Of a DNA stretch of 64,000 nucleotides, positions 1 to 11,200 are shown piece by piece. The stretch comes from Diplonema papillatum. Lineage: Eukaryota > Euglenozoa > Diplonemea > Diplonemida > Diplonemidae. Location: NCBI GenBank assembly GCA_030068145.1, contig JAPJBO010000161.1, forward strand, positions 62,001-126,000, written 5' to 3'. Numbering within the stretch: the stretch's first letter is position 1; each line of letters starts with the position of its first letter. The notes beneath the pieces are model-generated. The model ran no database searches. It was not told the DNA's origin and saw only the letters and a program-made list of their open reading frames with translations. The position numbers were made by a program, and so were the translations under genes.

Positions 1-137
1 GTTGAACGCTTACGCCCGCCACTGAACCCAGATTCACCTGTGTTTCGTGTGGGCTACAGCACATTTACCTCCTTTGATCTTTTGCAGCTGGCAGCCTCCT
101 CAAGTATTTTCTACAAAGCAGGTGCTTATACAAAAAA
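1..137 (+). repeat. R1 dispersed repeat, left-truncated by window edge
   Basis: This is the right half of the R1 family, from the 'gttgaacgcttacgcc' segment to the 'gcaggtgcttatac' end followed by an A-tract. Full R1 copies (about 225 bp) start AATACTCGAGGGACTGCC. Confidence 0.85.
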
Positions 138-447
138 AAAATACTCGACGTAGCTGCTTCGACTCCGAATGAAAGGGGGGAAATATAGAGGTAAGGGGCA
201 AATACAATACAAACACAATCTGATTTGTTCTTCGCTTACACCACCGTGTGTTGTTTTCTCACTCAGGACTTTGACCTGTTGTGTTTGTGTGATTTGTCGT
301 GTAGGGGTAGACCCGTATGACCTCACGTCCGTTCAACACGTGGTTCGGTAGTTACAGCACTTGGGATCCCTTCTGTTCTTTGTCGGGCAGCATCGTCGAG
401 CATTTCCTTTCAAGCTGGCGCTTATGTAAAAAAAAAAAAAAAAAAAA
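138..447 (+). repeat. R7 dispersed repeat, full copy with A-tail
   Basis: R7 is about 305 bp, starting AATACTCGACGTAGCTGC and ending GGCGCTTATGT plus about 19 A. It shares both termini and some interior blocks with R1, so the two look like diverged subfamilies. It lies head to tail with the R1 copy on its left. Confidence 0.85.
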
Positions 448-562
448 CTAGTACGGCGATTTCTTTTGATTGTGGCACGAGCGGAACTCACCCACTTTCG
501 TAAGCTTCATGGAGCACGCTGTCAACGACTAATTTTTTGTAACAATAATGCATTGTTTTAAC
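448..562 (+). repeat. R9 dispersed repeat
   Basis: About 115 bp containing 'gcggaactcaccc' and 'aataatgcattgtt'. The same block recurs at 40340-40455 and 43520-43635. In two of the three places it is followed directly by R1. Confidence 0.7.
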
Positions 563-788
563 AAAATACTCGAGGAGCTGTCTTGTGCTTACTTCGACGG
601 AGGCTAGAGGGGGAGAAACAATGCACTACAACGTGGGCATCTTTTTGTTGAACACTTACGCCCGCCACTAAACCCAGCTTTACCTGTGTTTCGTGTGGGC
701 TGCAGCGCATCCTACCTCCTTTGATCTTCGCAACTGGCAGCTTCCTCAAGTGTTTCCTACAAAGCAGGTGCTTATACAACAAAATATG
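563..788 (+). repeat. R1 dispersed repeat, full copy
   Basis: Complete R1 from 'aatactcgaggag' to 'ggtgcttatac'. A short minus-strand reading frame at 790-965 opens directly beyond its right end, but I recognise nothing in it. Confidence 0.85.
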
Positions 789-1004
789 ACCCTGAGCACG
801 AAGCATTGAGGTCTCGGGTCGACTGCACTCCTCCTCCGCAATGCAATGCAGTTCCATGGGGACAGGGGTGACCGGCTCATTAAGGTAAAGCCCAGGTAAG
901 CAACAATCCAGCAAGCAAGCCGTGTTGATTCCGAGCTGCCACGACTCTACTGCCAGTGCGGCCATGTGCCGTGGCGCACAGGTCTAAGTCACCACCTTCG
1001 ATGT

Positions 1005-1170
1005 TTTTTGTACTAACAATCTTGCGGGTTGCCCTTCAATGTATTGTGCAGGCTAAAAAGACGTAGGCAGCGTGTTTTGGTGGTTGATCAGAATTCCTTA
1101 CCTGAAAATACACAGGGTAAATACAAGTGGGAAAACGATCACCCGGCACGCACAAAACGAAGCGCCTGTC
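1005..1170 (-). repeat. R8 dispersed repeat
   Basis: About 150 bp with 'caggctaaaaagacgtagg' and 'gatcaaccaccaaaacacg' (on its complement). Other copies lie at 25415-25560, 49990-50160, 51305-51455, 51480-51640 and 53255-53385, mostly on the opposite strand. Confidence 0.75.
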
Positions 1171-1261
1171 TTTTTTTAGAGTGAAAGAAAAAAAATTGAG
1201 AGTGTTTTCGTTCGGAGCACTCTCTTCCCATATTCGACGGATCTTCTACGACGCATGCAAA

Positions 1262-1560
1262 AAGATATACTCGACGTAGCTGCTTTGACTCCGAATGGAA
1301 GGGAGGAAATATAGAGGTAGAGGGGCAAATACAATACAAACACAATCTGATTTGTTCTTCGCTTACACCACCGTGTGTTGTTTTCTCACCCAGGACTTTT
1401 GACCTGTTGTGTTTGCGTGATTTGTCGTGCAGGGCATGACCTCACGTCCGTTCAACACGTGGTTCGGTAGTTAGCACTTAGAATCCCTTCGGTTCTTTGT
1501 CTGGCAGCTTTTTGTCGAGCATTTCCTTCCAAGCTGGCGCTTTTTTTTTTGAGCAGGCCG
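1262..1560 (+). repeat. R7 dispersed repeat, full copy
   Basis: Starts 'atactcgacgtagctgc' and runs through 'cacgtggttcggtag' to 'aagctggcgc' followed by T's. Slightly diverged from the copy at 138. Confidence 0.8.
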
Positions 1561-2454
1561 AGTTCCAGGCCTCTCTTCAGGCTGTTCTTCTTCTTTTTCA
1601 CCTGGTATGTCTTGAGTTAGGGGTGAAGCACGGACATGTAAACTGTGACAGTGACATGATCTTCAGTTTTGTGTTGGTTCGCTCATTGCTCAGGCTTACA
1701 TTTTTGGAACACATTTCAATGTCTCGAAAAAAAATTGAAACCGGCACTCACCGCGCTTGCGCTCGCCGGGAAAGACGGGTGTGGGAGTCGACGGCAGGTC
1801 AACCGCCGCTGTGTTGTCACGGCATATTGAACGAAGAGTAGTTTGGGAGGGGGGGGGGGATTGCAAGAACGTGCTTGGAATGGGTATGCGCTCAACACCG
1901 CACTGGTCCCGTCTGCGCCGTGTTTCGGTCCTTTAAGCCACGGACACATAAGGCGGACCATCATCAGCGCGGAACCTGCGTGTCTGCAGACAGGACTGCG
2001 GTGTGAGTCTGGTTTGTCAGGCGGCTGTTCGTTGCTCGTCACAGCCAGGACCACCCGTGGCGAATCCGTTGGGAGGGGGCGGAGAGATATGAAACCGGAT
2101 TTTTTGATGCTTTTCATGTTAATCTAGATACTTTGATGATATCTTCGTGTCTTCGTTTTCGTACGTCGTAACCATGGTTACGTGCGCAATTGGTGTCAGC
2201 CGAAGCTGGTGAAGCTTCCATTGAAGTAGAGTAGGGACCGTCTCCGTCGGTTCGCACAACTCCGGATCCTTTGCCAGCTGCCTTCTTCGTTACTCTCGGT
2301 TTTTACGTACACTTTCCACACTCTCACACACTTTGGCTTGCCGATAGAGACTTAGAAATATGCAGTTGGTCGTCGGAGGTGCGCATTGCCACACGCAGTG
2401 AAGTCCAGCCACGGAAGCTGGAGTTTAAAATGGTTGCCCGGCACATCATCCCCC
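1561..2454. other. Intergenic stretch with one R10 repeat
   Basis: No convincing gene. Positions 1846-2060 are an R10 repeat: a G-tract, then 'caagaacgtgcttggaatgg', then a conserved stretch ending near 'gcggtgtgagtctgg'. R10 also occurs at 43995-44220, 50230-50400 and, diverged, 60905-61030. Confidence 0.6.
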
Positions 2455-2953
2455 TTGTTCTTTGCTTACACCACCGTGTGTTGTTTTCTCACTGAGGACA
2501 TTGACCTGTTGTGTTCGTGTGATTTGTCGTGTTGGGGGTAGACCCGCATGACCTCACGTCCGTTCAACACGTGGTTCGGTAGATACAGCGCTTGGGATCC
2601 CTTCTGTTCTTTGTCTGGCAGCATCGTCGAGCATTTCCTTCCAAGCTGGCGCTTAAGCAAAAATACTCGACGTAGCTGCTTCGACTCCGAATGGAAGGGG
2701 GGAAATATAGAGGTAAGGGGCAAATACAATACAAACACAATCTGATTTGTTCTTCGCTTACACCACCGTGTGTTGTTTTCTCACTCAGGATTTTTTGACC
2801 TGTTGTGTTTGTGTGATTTGTCGTGTAGGGGTAGACCCGCATGACCTCACGTCCGTTCAACACGTGGTTCGGTAGTTACAGCACTTGGGATCCCTTCTGT
2901 TCTTTGTCGGGCAGCATCGTCGAGCATTTCCTTCCAAGCTGGCGCTTATGTAA
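2455..2953 (+). repeat. Two R7 repeats head to tail
   Basis: A 5'-truncated R7 (2455-2655) is joined directly to a full R7 (2656-2953) at 'gcgcttaagcaaaaatactcg', so the 3' end of one copy meets the 5' end of the next. Confidence 0.8.
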
Positions 2954-3060
2954 AAGAAAAAGCGAGAAGCGGCGGTGCGCAAAACCGCTCATCCAACCGA
3001 GCGCGCTCCTCTGCTCCCTCACCCGCAAACAAAGGTGCCGAATGAACGTTTTGGTCCAAT

Positions 3061-4612
3061 CTTGAGGAATGGGTGACACCGCAATTCAAGCTTTGCCAAC
3101 GCGGGAATCCCCTTTTGTGCCAATCAGTTTGATTGGAACTGAGCAACTCCTTGCATCTCTACTTCACTCCGTCCGGCGGCGCGGGCCGCCGAATGTGACG
3201 AAGGGAAGCTTTGTCCAATCTTGGAGAATGTTGGAGAATGAGATGCCGCACAGCAAGCTTTGCTTACGCGGATAATCATTTCGTGTCCCTCAAGCGCGAC
3301 CATTAAATGGTTTAGATCTGATTGAGAGCCCTACCACAATCAAGGGTCCGCAGAGTTTTGGAAAGTTTGTTTATTGTTGGAACGTTTCGACACTCACGGC
3401 CTGAAGCAACTCTTCTTCACCCGGCCTGGTGGCTTTCCTCGTCCTGGGCTTCTTCCCTCTTCCCGGCGAGTTCGAACATCCTCCGTTTGTACGTCGGCGC
3501 ATTCAGACATAATGCGAGCAAGGCGCTGAGCGCAAGCATCGGGCAGCTACCCCTTTTCCGCTGCTGGTCGTCGTCGATGAAACTGGAACCCGAACAGAGG
3601 GCACGAGCAATGTTCTGCGGCTTCTCCAACTGCTGCGCTTCGAAAATGGGCTATTGGCTGATGAAGGAACGTTTGGTCCAATCTTGAGGAATGGGGGTGA
3701 TGCCGCGCAGCAAGCATTGCTAACACGGGGTATCCTTCCGTTCCTCGAGCGCGAATAGCTGTGCCAGCTACCATACTCAAGTCCGAAGGGCTTTGGGACT
3801 TTTGTTTGTGGTTGGCACTGAGCTCGCAAGTCTTCTTCACTCGGCCTGGCGGCTTTCCTCGTCCTGGGCTTTCTCCCTCTTCCCGGCGAGTTCGAACGTC
3901 CTCCGTTTGTACGCCGGCGCCTTCAGACCGCCGATGGGTATTGCGAGGAGGTGCTGAGTGCAAGCATCACCGCAACCAAGGGCGGCGACCTGCTGGTCGT
4001 CGTCGATAAGCTGCTAGAACCCGAACAGAGGGTACGACCATGTCCGTGAATTGCTCTGTCGCTTCTCCAATCTTGGAGATGATGCCGCACAGCGAGCTTT
4101 GCTTACGCGGGAAATCCGTGCCAATTGATTCCTCAAAAGCGCGACCGTGCCAAGGTTTAGATCTGATACACTCGGCTTTGGAAAATCGTTTGTTTGTTGT
4201 TGGAACGTTTCGACAGTCACGGTCTGAAGCAACTCTACTTCACTCGGCCTGGCGGTTTTCTTCGTCCTGGGCTTCCTCCCTCTTCCCAGCAAGTTCAAAC
4301 ATCCTCCGTTTGTACGCCGGCGCCTTCAGACCGCCGATGAATATTGCGACGCGCAAGCATCGCCGCAACCAAGGGCGGCGTCGACAAGCTGCTAGAACCC
4401 GAACAGAGGGCCTGACCGTGTCCGTGAACTGCTCTGTCGCCTCTCCAATCTTGGAGATGATGCCGCACAGCGAGCTTTGCTTACGCGGGAAATCCGTGCC
4501 AATTGATCCCTCAAGCGCGACCATGCCAAGGTTTGGATCTGATACACTCGGCTTTGGAAAATCGTTTGTTTGTTGGAACGTTTCGACGGTCACGGTCTGA
4601 ATCAACTCTACT
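3061..4612 (-). repeat. Decayed tandem copies of the transporter gene's 3' end
   Basis: Units of roughly 375-420 bp repeat the last 200 or so coding bases of the adjacent transporter (ending in the AYKRRMFELAGKREEAQD segment) plus about 200 bp of its 3' flank. Tail copies begin near 3398, 3817 and 4222; the genuine gene tail begins near 4598. The shared downstream flank ('caatcttggag', 'gccgcacagcgagctttgc') recurs near 3060, 3217, 3685, 4068 and 4450. Divergence rises away from the gene. The longest open frames here (for example 4240-4671) are only these copies and have no independent start region. Confidence 0.85.
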
Positions 4613-6085
4613 TCACTCGGCCTGGCGGCTTTCCGCGTCCTGGGCTTCCTCCCTCTTCCCAGCAAGTTCAAACATCCTCCGTTTGTACGCCGGCGCCTTC
4701 AGACCGCCGATGAATATTGCGAGGAAGGCGCTGAGCGCAAGCATCGCCGCAACCAGGGCGGCTACCAGCCGCTGCTGGTCGTCGTCGATGAGCTGTTGAA
4801 ACCCGAAAACGCAGCCGATGCCGACGATCTGGCCTGAGAGGACGAGCATACCCGTCGTCTGCGTCTCCTCCATCGGGTACATGATCTCCGCTCCGAACTC
4901 CATCGCGACCGGGATGGCCGGGACGATGAAGAATCCGGCTATCGCGCAGGCGACGTACAGCAAAAAAGTGACGTGCTGGTCAAGCAGTGCCCAGAACAGG
5001 ATCATCGACGCGGAGCCGATGATGAGCCACGCGACGTAGATGGCTTTGAAGCGGTGAGTCGTGTCCATGAGGACGCCCGCGACGCCGGACCCGATCAGGC
5101 CGAAGATGATGTTCATCGCGCCGAAGACCGACGACTGCGTGTTGCCGTAGCCGAAAGGCTTGACCACTTGGTTGAGCAGCGTTGCGATGGTGTTGAACGC
5201 GCCCATCCCGACGCCGAACGACGCGAACAGACCCATGAACGACGGGCTGGTCAGCATGCGCTTGATGTCCCTCCACGTGTCGTGCTCGTACACTTCGGTG
5301 CTCCCGACGGGGGACGGGGGGGTCTCGGGTTTGTCCTTCAGAAACGCGACGGCGAAAAAAAACGGAACTGTGCTTAGAACAGCCATGACGATGTTCACTG
5401 TATTAACCCCGTCGAGGTTGGTGTTCGACACGAACATCGGCGGGACGACGAACCCGATGGCTGCCCCGATCAGCTGGCTGGCGACGCCGAGTGTCGTAGC
5501 AAGGGCCCGCTCCTTCTCGGGGAACCACCGGACGCTGAGCGTCGTCGGCGCGTTGAGCAAGAACGGCTGGCCGATGGCCGTCAGGCTCTGCCCGATGATC
5601 ACGATGAAGAACGTGCTTTCCCCCCGTCCAGCACACCGAATCCAGCACCCAACTACCGTCAGACCCCCTCCCAGCAGCACGCCGGGCCTGAATCCCCAGT
5701 TTTCGATCACCCAGGAGGCCGGGAAATTGATGACGATGTACCACATCATGAACAGCGTGGACATCAGGTCGATGTAGGTCTGCGACGTGCCGTAGAAGGC
5801 GCCGGCTTCGTCGGATATCTGGGAGTACGTGAGCCACGACGCCGCGTTGCCGAGGATCACGAGCGAATAGATCAGGAGGATCACCCACCGAAAGCCGTAC
5901 ACGGCGTAGTTCGCGTCGTCGAACCCTGCCACAGGGTCCGTCCGCTGGCTGCGGGCGTCGCTGAGGACGCTTTCGTCCGCGTGGCTCAGCGCTGACTGCC
6001 GGTCGTCGTCACTTTCGGGGTCGCTGTACACTTTGTGCTCGCCGTGCTGGATCAGGCGCGTGGTTTCGGGTGATTTTTTCCCCAT
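4613..6085 (-). CDS. FLVCR/SLC49-type major facilitator superfamily transporter
   Basis: A 490-residue intronless protein that starts MGKKSPETTRLIQ and ends in TGA. After a hydrophilic cytosolic N-terminus rich in Ser and Asp (to about residue 65) there are about 12 hydrophobic segments in two halves, separated by a charged loop (about 250-275). The first helices (RWVILLIYSLVILGNAASWL, then SQISDEAGAFYG) and the WFPEKERALATTLG loop match the FLVCR/SLC49 family, which moves haem, choline or related metabolites across membranes; the substrate here is not readable. Length fits the family (about 480-560). The gene is flanked by decayed copies of its own 3' end (3061-4612) and 5' end (6358-6990). 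A conserved upstream element lies at 6301-6336. Confidence 0.9.
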   Translation of the reverse strand: MGKKSPETTRLIQHGEHKVYSDPESDDDRQSALSHADESVLSDARSQRTDPVAGFDDANYAVYGFRWVILLIYSLVILGNAASWLTYSQISDEAGAFYGTSQTYIDLMSTLFMMWYIVINFPASWVIENWGFRPGVLLGGGLTVVGCWIRCAGRGESTFFIVIIGQSLTAIGQPFLLNAPTTLSVRWFPEKERALATTLGVASQLIGAAIGFVVPPMFVSNTNLDGVNTVNIVMAVLSTVPFFFAVAFLKDKPETPPSPVGSTEVYEHDTWRDIKRMLTSPSFMGLFASFGVGMGAFNTIATLLNQVVKPFGYGNTQSSVFGAMNIIFGLIGSGVAGVLMDTTHRFKAIYVAWLIIGSASMILFWALLDQHVTFLLYVACAIAGFFIVPAIPVAMEFGAEIMYPMEETQTTGMLVLSGQIVGIGCVFGFQQLIDDDQQRLVAALVAAMLALSAFLAIFIGGLKAPAYKRRMFELAGKREEAQDAESRQAE

Positions 6086-6300
6086 TCTGCCTTGTCCCTC
6101 CCCCGCACCCGCCTCCCCGTTCTCAGTTTCTCTTGTTCTCTGGAGCGTCGTTTCGCGTTAACAAATGCCTTATTTTGGTACTAAGAATTCGTAGTTAGCA
6201 ACGTGGAAATACCTCGACTTCCTGAGTTCCGCTCGTGCTCACGAACACACACACAGATGTTTTAAGGGCTGCTTTTTTAGTTGTGCTTTGAACATCACCG

Positions 6301-6336
6301 CATGAACGTACAGATTGGTGGCATTTGTCCTCTGTT
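6301..6336 (-). promoter_or_regulatory. Conserved upstream element of minus-strand genes
   Basis: The plus strand reads CATGAACGTACAGATTGGTG and then 'gcatttgtcc'. Near-identical stretches lie at 6862-6895, upstream of urocanase (16511-16545), and at 20311-20343 and 51891-51925. Here it is about 215 bp upstream of the transporter ATG. It could be a core promoter, a leader or simply a repeat; its function is inferred from position only. Confidence 0.4.
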
Positions 6337-6357
6337 TGTTCGTGGGGCTCAGCTTTG

Positions 6358-6990
6358 TAGGTCGATGTAGGTCTGCCAACGTGCCGTAGAAAGCGCCGGC
6401 TTCGTCGGATATCTGGGAGTACGTGAGCCACGACGCCGCGTTGCCGAGGATCACGAGCGAATGGAGCAGGAGAACCCCCCCCCCGAAAGCCGTACACCCA
6501 CGAACTACGCGTCGTCGAACCCTGCCACGGGTCCGTCCGCTGGCTGCGGGCGTCGACGCTGAGGACGTTTCCGTCCGCGTGGCTCAGCGCTGACTGCCGG
6601 TCGTCGTCACTTTCAGGGTCGCTGTACACTTTGTGCTCGCCGTTCTGGATCAGGCGCGTGGTTTGAGACGGATGATTTTTTCCCCATTCTGCCTTGTCCT
6701 TCTCAGTTTATCTTGCTTTCTGGAACGTCTTTTGCGTTAACAAAAGCGTTGTTGGTACTAAGAATTCGTGGAAATACCTCAACCTACCGAGTTCCGCTCG
6801 TGCTCACGAACACACACAGGTGTGTAAGGACTGTTTATTAGTTGTGCTTTGAACAACGCCGCATGAACGTACAGATTGGTGGCATTTGACCTTAGGTTTG
6901 TTCGTGGGGCCAGCTTTGTAGATTGGTCGATGTAGGTCTGCGAAGTGCCGTAGAAGGCGCCGCTCCGGCTTCGGTCCGATATCTGGGTAG
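6358..6990 (-). repeat. Decayed tandem copies of the transporter gene's 5' end
   Basis: The first copy (6358-6680) repeats the coding 5' part, including the YSDPESDDDRQSALSHAD segment and the start region, with its upstream flank continuing to about 6928. A second, shorter copy begins at 6929 and fades by 6990. The spacing is about 575-590 bp. The upstream conserved element is duplicated with it (6862-6895). Small insertions disrupt the frame, so these are not functional genes. Confidence 0.85.
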
Positions 6991-7121
6991 ATGGGCCCGC
7001 TTTGGTTTGAAGGGCTACTTTAGTATACGGTAGGAACTGAGGCAAAGCGCATGGCATGGCAGGGTAAGCACACCATCCGCCTGCAACAGGAGAATTCGGG
7101 GTTGAGGGGGGGCATCTTCTA

Positions 7122-10062
7122 CACGGTGGACCGGTCAAGAGCTGGTGCGGTCAATGACCGCACCACGCTGACCGCAATAATGTTGACCGGTAAGGGTACT
7201 GGTCATTGACCGCACCCATGCGGTCTTTGACCGCAACATTGCGGTCAATAACCGGTACTTATGACAGTTTGCAAGGTAAAATAGGCAGCAAAGTGTACCC
7301 ATGCAAGGCCTAATTCTCGAAGTACGCACTTACAACTATACGTACCCCCCCCGTGTAAGTGGCTCACCCTTTTACCCGTGAAAGCGTCTCAAACCGACCT
7401 CGCAGAGGAGTGAGACACTTTCACGGGCAGCTGACAGTTTTTTGATTGGCAACGAGCCTGGTGGTGTAGTTCTCTCAAACGATGCGACGGTGAGCCCGTG
7501 CGAAGAAAGACACGGGACGCCACTGATATCACTAGCGCAAGGGAATGTTGAGTGACTGCCTTGACCCGGGAAACGAGCTTGGGTGAGGTCACCTTCCATC
7601 CACCACAACGCCAGTGAGAAACTGCCTCACCGTAAGTACAATCGAATCGAGCATCAGCGCCAATCATGGTCAGCGGGTTGAGGGAACCGATTACTGACTC
7701 GGTTTCCACATGAGGGGAAAACGTTGCTCGCCACGTATCGTCAAAGCGACAAAGAGCACACCCGGAATGCTACCTGAAGCAGCAGAAGACAAACAACATC
7801 AGAGACCCGCAACATCAACATTAAAGCCAGCGGCGAGGGTCAAGAAGACGGCACTGACGCGAGCGAAGAAGCGGACGAACTCTGCGTCGGAGCCGACAAC
7901 AAAACGGCGTAGAAGAGCGCCCATCGAAGCGCGGCCATCGCCCGAGGGGGCTAAAGAGGCGAAAGCGTGACACATCACGTGCGAACCGGCGATGCAGATT
8001 ATCGCTACAGATTCTTGCATGCTATCCCAAATCTCTTTTCGACTTTCGTGGTGCATCAACTCCCTGTGTGCAACTGTGAGAGCTCACCAGTCCCGCCCGT
8101 CCCTGCGTGCTGGCATCGGACCACGCCTCCACGAGGGTGCAGCTTCGAGTCGAAGCCGACCCACCGGTTGTCCGATAGACGCCGGCTCACCCCCGCAGGA
8201 ACGGAAACACTTTCCGCTCACCCCACTTTCGTGTCGGGGAATCCCTTCCGGTACGAGCCACGGGTCTCCTCCGACGACGGCCGACTTCTTGCCCTTCTTC
8301 TTCTCCGTGGTGTCGTCGAAGGCCGTCCATCTCGCTGCACGCTCCGCCCTCTCTCTTCCGTACGTCGGGAAAAGGTCCATCCCCCACGCCTCACCGCCGG
8401 CTCGCCTTCAGCTGCGTCTCCAAGACTCCCATCGTCTCCTCGCCGCCGCGGAAAATTGGCCTCATCTCGTAGCCCGTTGGGCTCCCCGGCGTCGGCCGTC
8501 CTACTGGGAATTGGAAGAAATAGGACTTCAGGTCCCGAGCAGTTGTTGGTACTCGTGGCCCGGGAAAAGCAGGAGGTTCGGGCCGAGATCCCATCGAGGT
8601 GCCGCAGCACGATGCGGACAGAGGAGCGGCAACGAGTCCGTACCGCCCCTTGCCCACAACAAAGCCTGGGCGGCGGCCGTCGGCCAAGCTCCCCAGGCAG
8701 TGATCTGGTCTGCCAGGTTCTTTGGCGGCGACGGCACCGAGTCCAGAAAAATCTGCCGTCCGGGTGGCAGCTGAGTGATGGCCGCCGCACCCAAGCTGCG
8801 CCATGTACTGCGCCATCTGCAGGGGGTCGTCGGTGTTCACCCCTGAGACCGATAAAGTTGTCCCCTTTGGCTCTTATCTTCACCCGTCGATGAAGATTCG
8901 GGTCAAGACAAGAAAGAAAGGTGCTGGTAAATACAAGCTCTGGGAGGCCTTTATCCTCTTCTGCCGCTCTCCCACAGACGAGTCGAGGAGTCGCCTCGCT
9001 CGCGGCTGGGAACGGATCTACCTGGAAAACAGTAGAAAGTGTGTTCTATGCCCGTCCCTGTCGGGCTCCTGGAGCGCTCCGGGGCTGAGCCCCAGGCACC
9101 GACCAGCCCCGGGGCTCCCTGCTCCGAGAGCCACGGACAACAGGCCCAAGTGTCGAGGCATGGGCGTCGGGCCCTACGGTGGCGGTGGTCGCCTGTTGCT
9201 GATGGGCGACAATGGGCCTATGGGGTGCCCCTAAACATCATGGCGTCCGTGCTGGCGGAGAACAAAGCGGCGGCGTGTGTCCTCGACGACCCGCTCAATG
9301 AAAGAGCGTGAGTAGGATGATGGCTGTCCTCAGGAGGAGTCGCCGGACCCACGGCGGGCGAAGCCGCCGGGCGTGAAGGAGTTCAGGACGATCTTCGATG
9401 CCGTCCATGACCACGGCGCTGCTCCGCAGATTGTGGGCGAGTTTCTGGCGCTGCTTAGAACCTCGAGTATGCGGGCGTCCAGGGCGCACAAGGTTCTTGA
9501 CGTATGAGGCCATAAATTTGGTGCCTCCGCTCGCGCCCCGACTGCTTGGCACAGATCGGAGCGCGAGCGGCCAGACGAGTCCTGGTCAAGACCGCGGCAC
9601 TCCAACGTCTACAACTTCGAAGCCATCTAAACTTTACACAGGTGCAGGTGTGACACCCGCAAAATGGACTGCACAGTTCACCCGGTGCTGGAGCACACCG
9701 TGTGATTGTCCTCAGAAATCCCACAAAAAAGCCCTGTAACATACCTTTTCTCCAACCAGCGTTTCTGACCCCCGAAACGCAGAAGCACGTTTACCAGAAA
9801 AGAGAGAGACCGAGACCGGGTGATTTTCAACCCAAAAAGGCAGGAATCCTTGTGGCTTACAACAGGATGCGTTCAATGACCGCAATGTTGCGGTCATTGA
9901 CCGCAATGTTGCGGTCATTGACCGCAAGGGTGCGGTCAATGACCGCAAGGGTGCGGTCATTGACCGCAAGGTATGCGGTCAATGACCGCATAACTTTCTC
10001 AGCTGACCGGTCAAAAACTGACCGGTCAAACATGCGGTCATGACCATGACCGGTCCACCGTG
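7122..10062. mobile_element. 2.94-kb DNA transposon-like element with TIRs and TA flanks
   Basis: Perfect 16-bp terminal inverted repeats (CACGGTGGACCGGTCA at 7122-7137; its complement at 10047-10062) are bordered on both sides by TA, as expected for a TA target-site duplication of the Tc1/mariner kind. Both ends carry palindromic subterminal repeats built on TGCGGTCAATGACCGCA (7140-7260 and 9866-10040, the latter about six units of 23 bp). The interior has no open transposase: its frames are short and in conflict, so it looks non-autonomous or decayed. Confidence 0.75.
8390..8880 (-). other. Possible broken retroelement remnant inside the TIR element
   Basis: One minus-strand frame carries a short stretch (ARDLKSYFFQFPVG) resembling the first catalytic block of reverse transcriptases. 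Nothing else around it is convincing. If real, it is a decayed fragment of unknown family nested in the 7.1-10.1 kb element, broken at several points. Confidence 0.2.
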
Positions 10063-10099
10063 TATGACTGAATATTTCGTCACTATCCAATCACGGTCG

Positions 10100-10330
10100 C
10101 GAAAGGTTTGTGCCTATAGTGATGAGGTGGTTGACCAGGCCCCCACGAAGCCTTATACAGCCCCCACGAAGCCTTATACACAACGTGGCTACAACACGAG
10201 GATGCAGCCGTGCTTAGGTGTGCTCTCCGCCATCACAGGCCATTGGCTGCTAAGCTGCACTTCGTTCCGCGTCGCGTCAAGTACATGATGCTGGCGGTTG
10301 ATGTAGAGGCTTCACTCAACCGTACTCGTA
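10100..10330 (+). repeat. R3 dispersed repeat, partial
   Basis: Shares 'ggatgcagccgtgcttagg' and 'gtgctctccgccatcacagg' with longer copies at 13545-13995, 26358-26580 and 38165-38515. It includes a small direct duplication of 'cccccacgaagccttatac'. The following 10330-10860 holds no recognised gene. Confidence 0.65.
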
Positions 10331-10899
10331 GACGCGCCGAGAATACAATGGAAGGCATGAGAGTAAGAATCGAGACAAGCAAGGACGGCTTGGCACCGCA
10401 GTGTAGTGCACGGAGCTAGAAGAGGAGCAGAAGAGAAGGAGTTCGGTTCGGGGCAAGAGCGCGCAGTCGACCGCGCCCGTAAAGAGCTCTCTTGAGTTGG
10501 AGCAGTCCCTGCTTGAAGCCCCCCGCAGCCACTTGACCCGTGGCGCTGCGCGTATAACCGAACTCGTGTAGCTTGCCTCCCGTGCAGCAGGTCTTCCCCG
10601 GTGTACTTAGTTGTATGTCGTAAAAAAAGGAGGTGTTGCTGCTTGGTTTTCAGATCCGTCCTGTTCGTTGTTAGAGGGATAGCTGGCTCCTCTTCAAGCC
10701 GGGCCACTCTTGTAAGACTTCAAGAATCTGACAATGTTTATTTATCTGCACCCCAACGGTTCTGCCCTCCTTTGTGACTTGGCCCCTCTAATATTTCCTA
10801 CAAGGCAGATGCTTGTGAAAAATCAAAAAAGGACAGGGGCGGAGGGGCAGGTATACCGGGCAGAATGAACGTTTTCTTTTTTTTTTGGTGTGTGCCTGC

Positions 10900-11200
10900 T
10901 TCTACTGTCCACTTTGACAGAGTGAACCTCCGTCTCGCCGTGAGTTGCGGCTGGTTACTCTTGCCGGGCGCTCGCCCGACATTGCGCAGTGCGTGTCGCA
11001 ACCGTTGGGTGGTACTGCTCGTCTCACCTTTAAGGCACGGCTGTTGCCACGAGTGCTCTTGACAGACGCTAGCGTCCGGCATTGTGCATACAGTCGTTGG
11101 GTGTGCGTTCGTAGGGGAGTTGCCGGCATTCTGTTGAGTATCCACTCGCCTGGGCAGTGCTGCACCGCGCAGTGCACGGCGATGCAGAGCTGATGCGTAC
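10900..11200 (+). repeat. R4 dispersed repeat
   Basis: Carries 'ttgacagacgctagcgtcc' and 'cattgtgcatacagtcg'. Related units occur in tandem at 12230-12560 and in both orientations at 48660-49310. Confidence 0.65.

Noticed and set aside
4240-4671. 143-residue minus frame next to the transporter as a separate gene
   Set aside because: It is a frame through the gene's own 3'-end copies and overlaps the true stop.
7967-8893. Plus-strand 260-308-residue frames inside the 2.9-kb element
   Set aside because: Several long frames overlap on both strands in GC-rich decayed sequence and none shows a domain.
7122-10062. CRISPR-like reading of the regularly spaced palindromes at 9866-10040
   Set aside because: The spacers are only a few bases and the units are palindromic subterminal repeats of a transposon; the genome is eukaryotic.
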